Shown here: positions 8,441 through 8,542 of the stretch, piece after piece
How positions within the stretch are numbered: the first letter of the stretch is position 1
Layout of the letters: each line of letters starts with the position of its first letter
From: Prevotellaceae bacterium
GTDB lineage: Bacteria > Bacteroidota > Bacteroidia > Bacteroidales > UBA932
Length of the DNA: 8,542 bases
Assembly (NCBI GenBank): GCA_031257455.1
Contig: JAIROQ010000143.1
Location: 1-8,542 of the forward strand
Reading direction: 5' to 3'
Notes under the pieces: model-generated
Database searches by the model: none
What the model was told of the DNA's origin: nothing
Seen by the model: the letters and a program-made list of their open reading frames with translations, nothing else
Translations under genes and position numbers: made by a program

Positions 8441-8542
8441 AAAAAGTTGCCGGGTTTTCGGTGGCCGCATAGGCCGTCTTCCACCGGGTTTGCAACGTCT
8501 GGACATCGGCCACCGTATCCGATGGAATGTTCAGCCTCGGAG
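8439..8542 (-). CDS. 3' end of an unidentified minus-strand gene (partial)
   Basis: A minus-strand frame is open from the right window edge to a TAG at 8439-8441, giving 33 C-terminal residues. These include NIPSDTVADVQTLQ and RWKTAYAATENPATF. Base composition and residue content look coding. The pattern recalls Bacteroidota hypothetical proteins in which a similar helical segment (IP..V..LQ..W..AYA...NPAT) sits near the N-terminus and the protein continues well beyond. That recollection is unverified. If right, this copy ends early where the repeat array begins. It converges on ligA. The rest of the gene is outside the window. Confidence 0.5.
   Translation of the reverse strand, partial: PRLNIPSDTVADVQTLQTRWKTAYAATENPATF

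Overview
The window looks like a chromosomal segment of a Bacteroidota member, probably order Bacteroidales. The protein families fit, and so do the promoters: several gene starts carry the phylum-specific -7 box TAnnTTTG, with a -33 TTTG in the two best cases, and no strong Shine-Dalgarno sites are seen. I cannot place it to genus. Nothing phage-like, no transposase and no CRISPR array is visible.

Layout. The left edge (1-400) carries non-coding signals on the minus strand: a hairpin terminator, tRNA-Leu(UAA) with its promoter, a candidate small RNA with its own promoter and terminator, and the probable terminator of tsaB. From 400 to 5251 all genes are on the minus strand. In transcription order they are mtgA (monofunctional peptidoglycan glycosyltransferase), a YiiX-like permuted NlpC/P60 lipoprotein, a TolC-family outer-membrane channel, a MacA/HlyD-type periplasmic adaptor, and tsaB (tRNA t6A synthesis). 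On the plus strand, diverging from mtgA, are an exported M28-family peptidase homologue and ligA (NAD-dependent DNA ligase). The right edge holds the 3' end of a convergent minus-strand gene.

How the genes work together. MtgA and the YiiX-like protein both act, or may act, on the cell envelope. The TolC-like channel and the adaptor are two of the three parts of a tripartite export pump, but no inner-membrane pump gene is present here. tsaB follows the adaptor by 27 bases and may simply be co-transcribed. The M28 homologue and ligA are 10 bases apart and probably share a promoter.

The most unusual content is non-coding. A related composite repeat occurs at two places (about 4430-4567 and 8349-8440). 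Each copy has a 25-base core (21 of 25 identical) flanked by arrays of 7-base units, mostly of the form AGTTNNN on one strand or the other. All three genes whose 3' ends touch these arrays (mtgA, ligA and the partial gene) take their stop codon from array sequence. Other points of interest are the promoter-terminator-bounded small RNA candidate near 257-335 and two apparent active-site substitutions in the M28 homologue.
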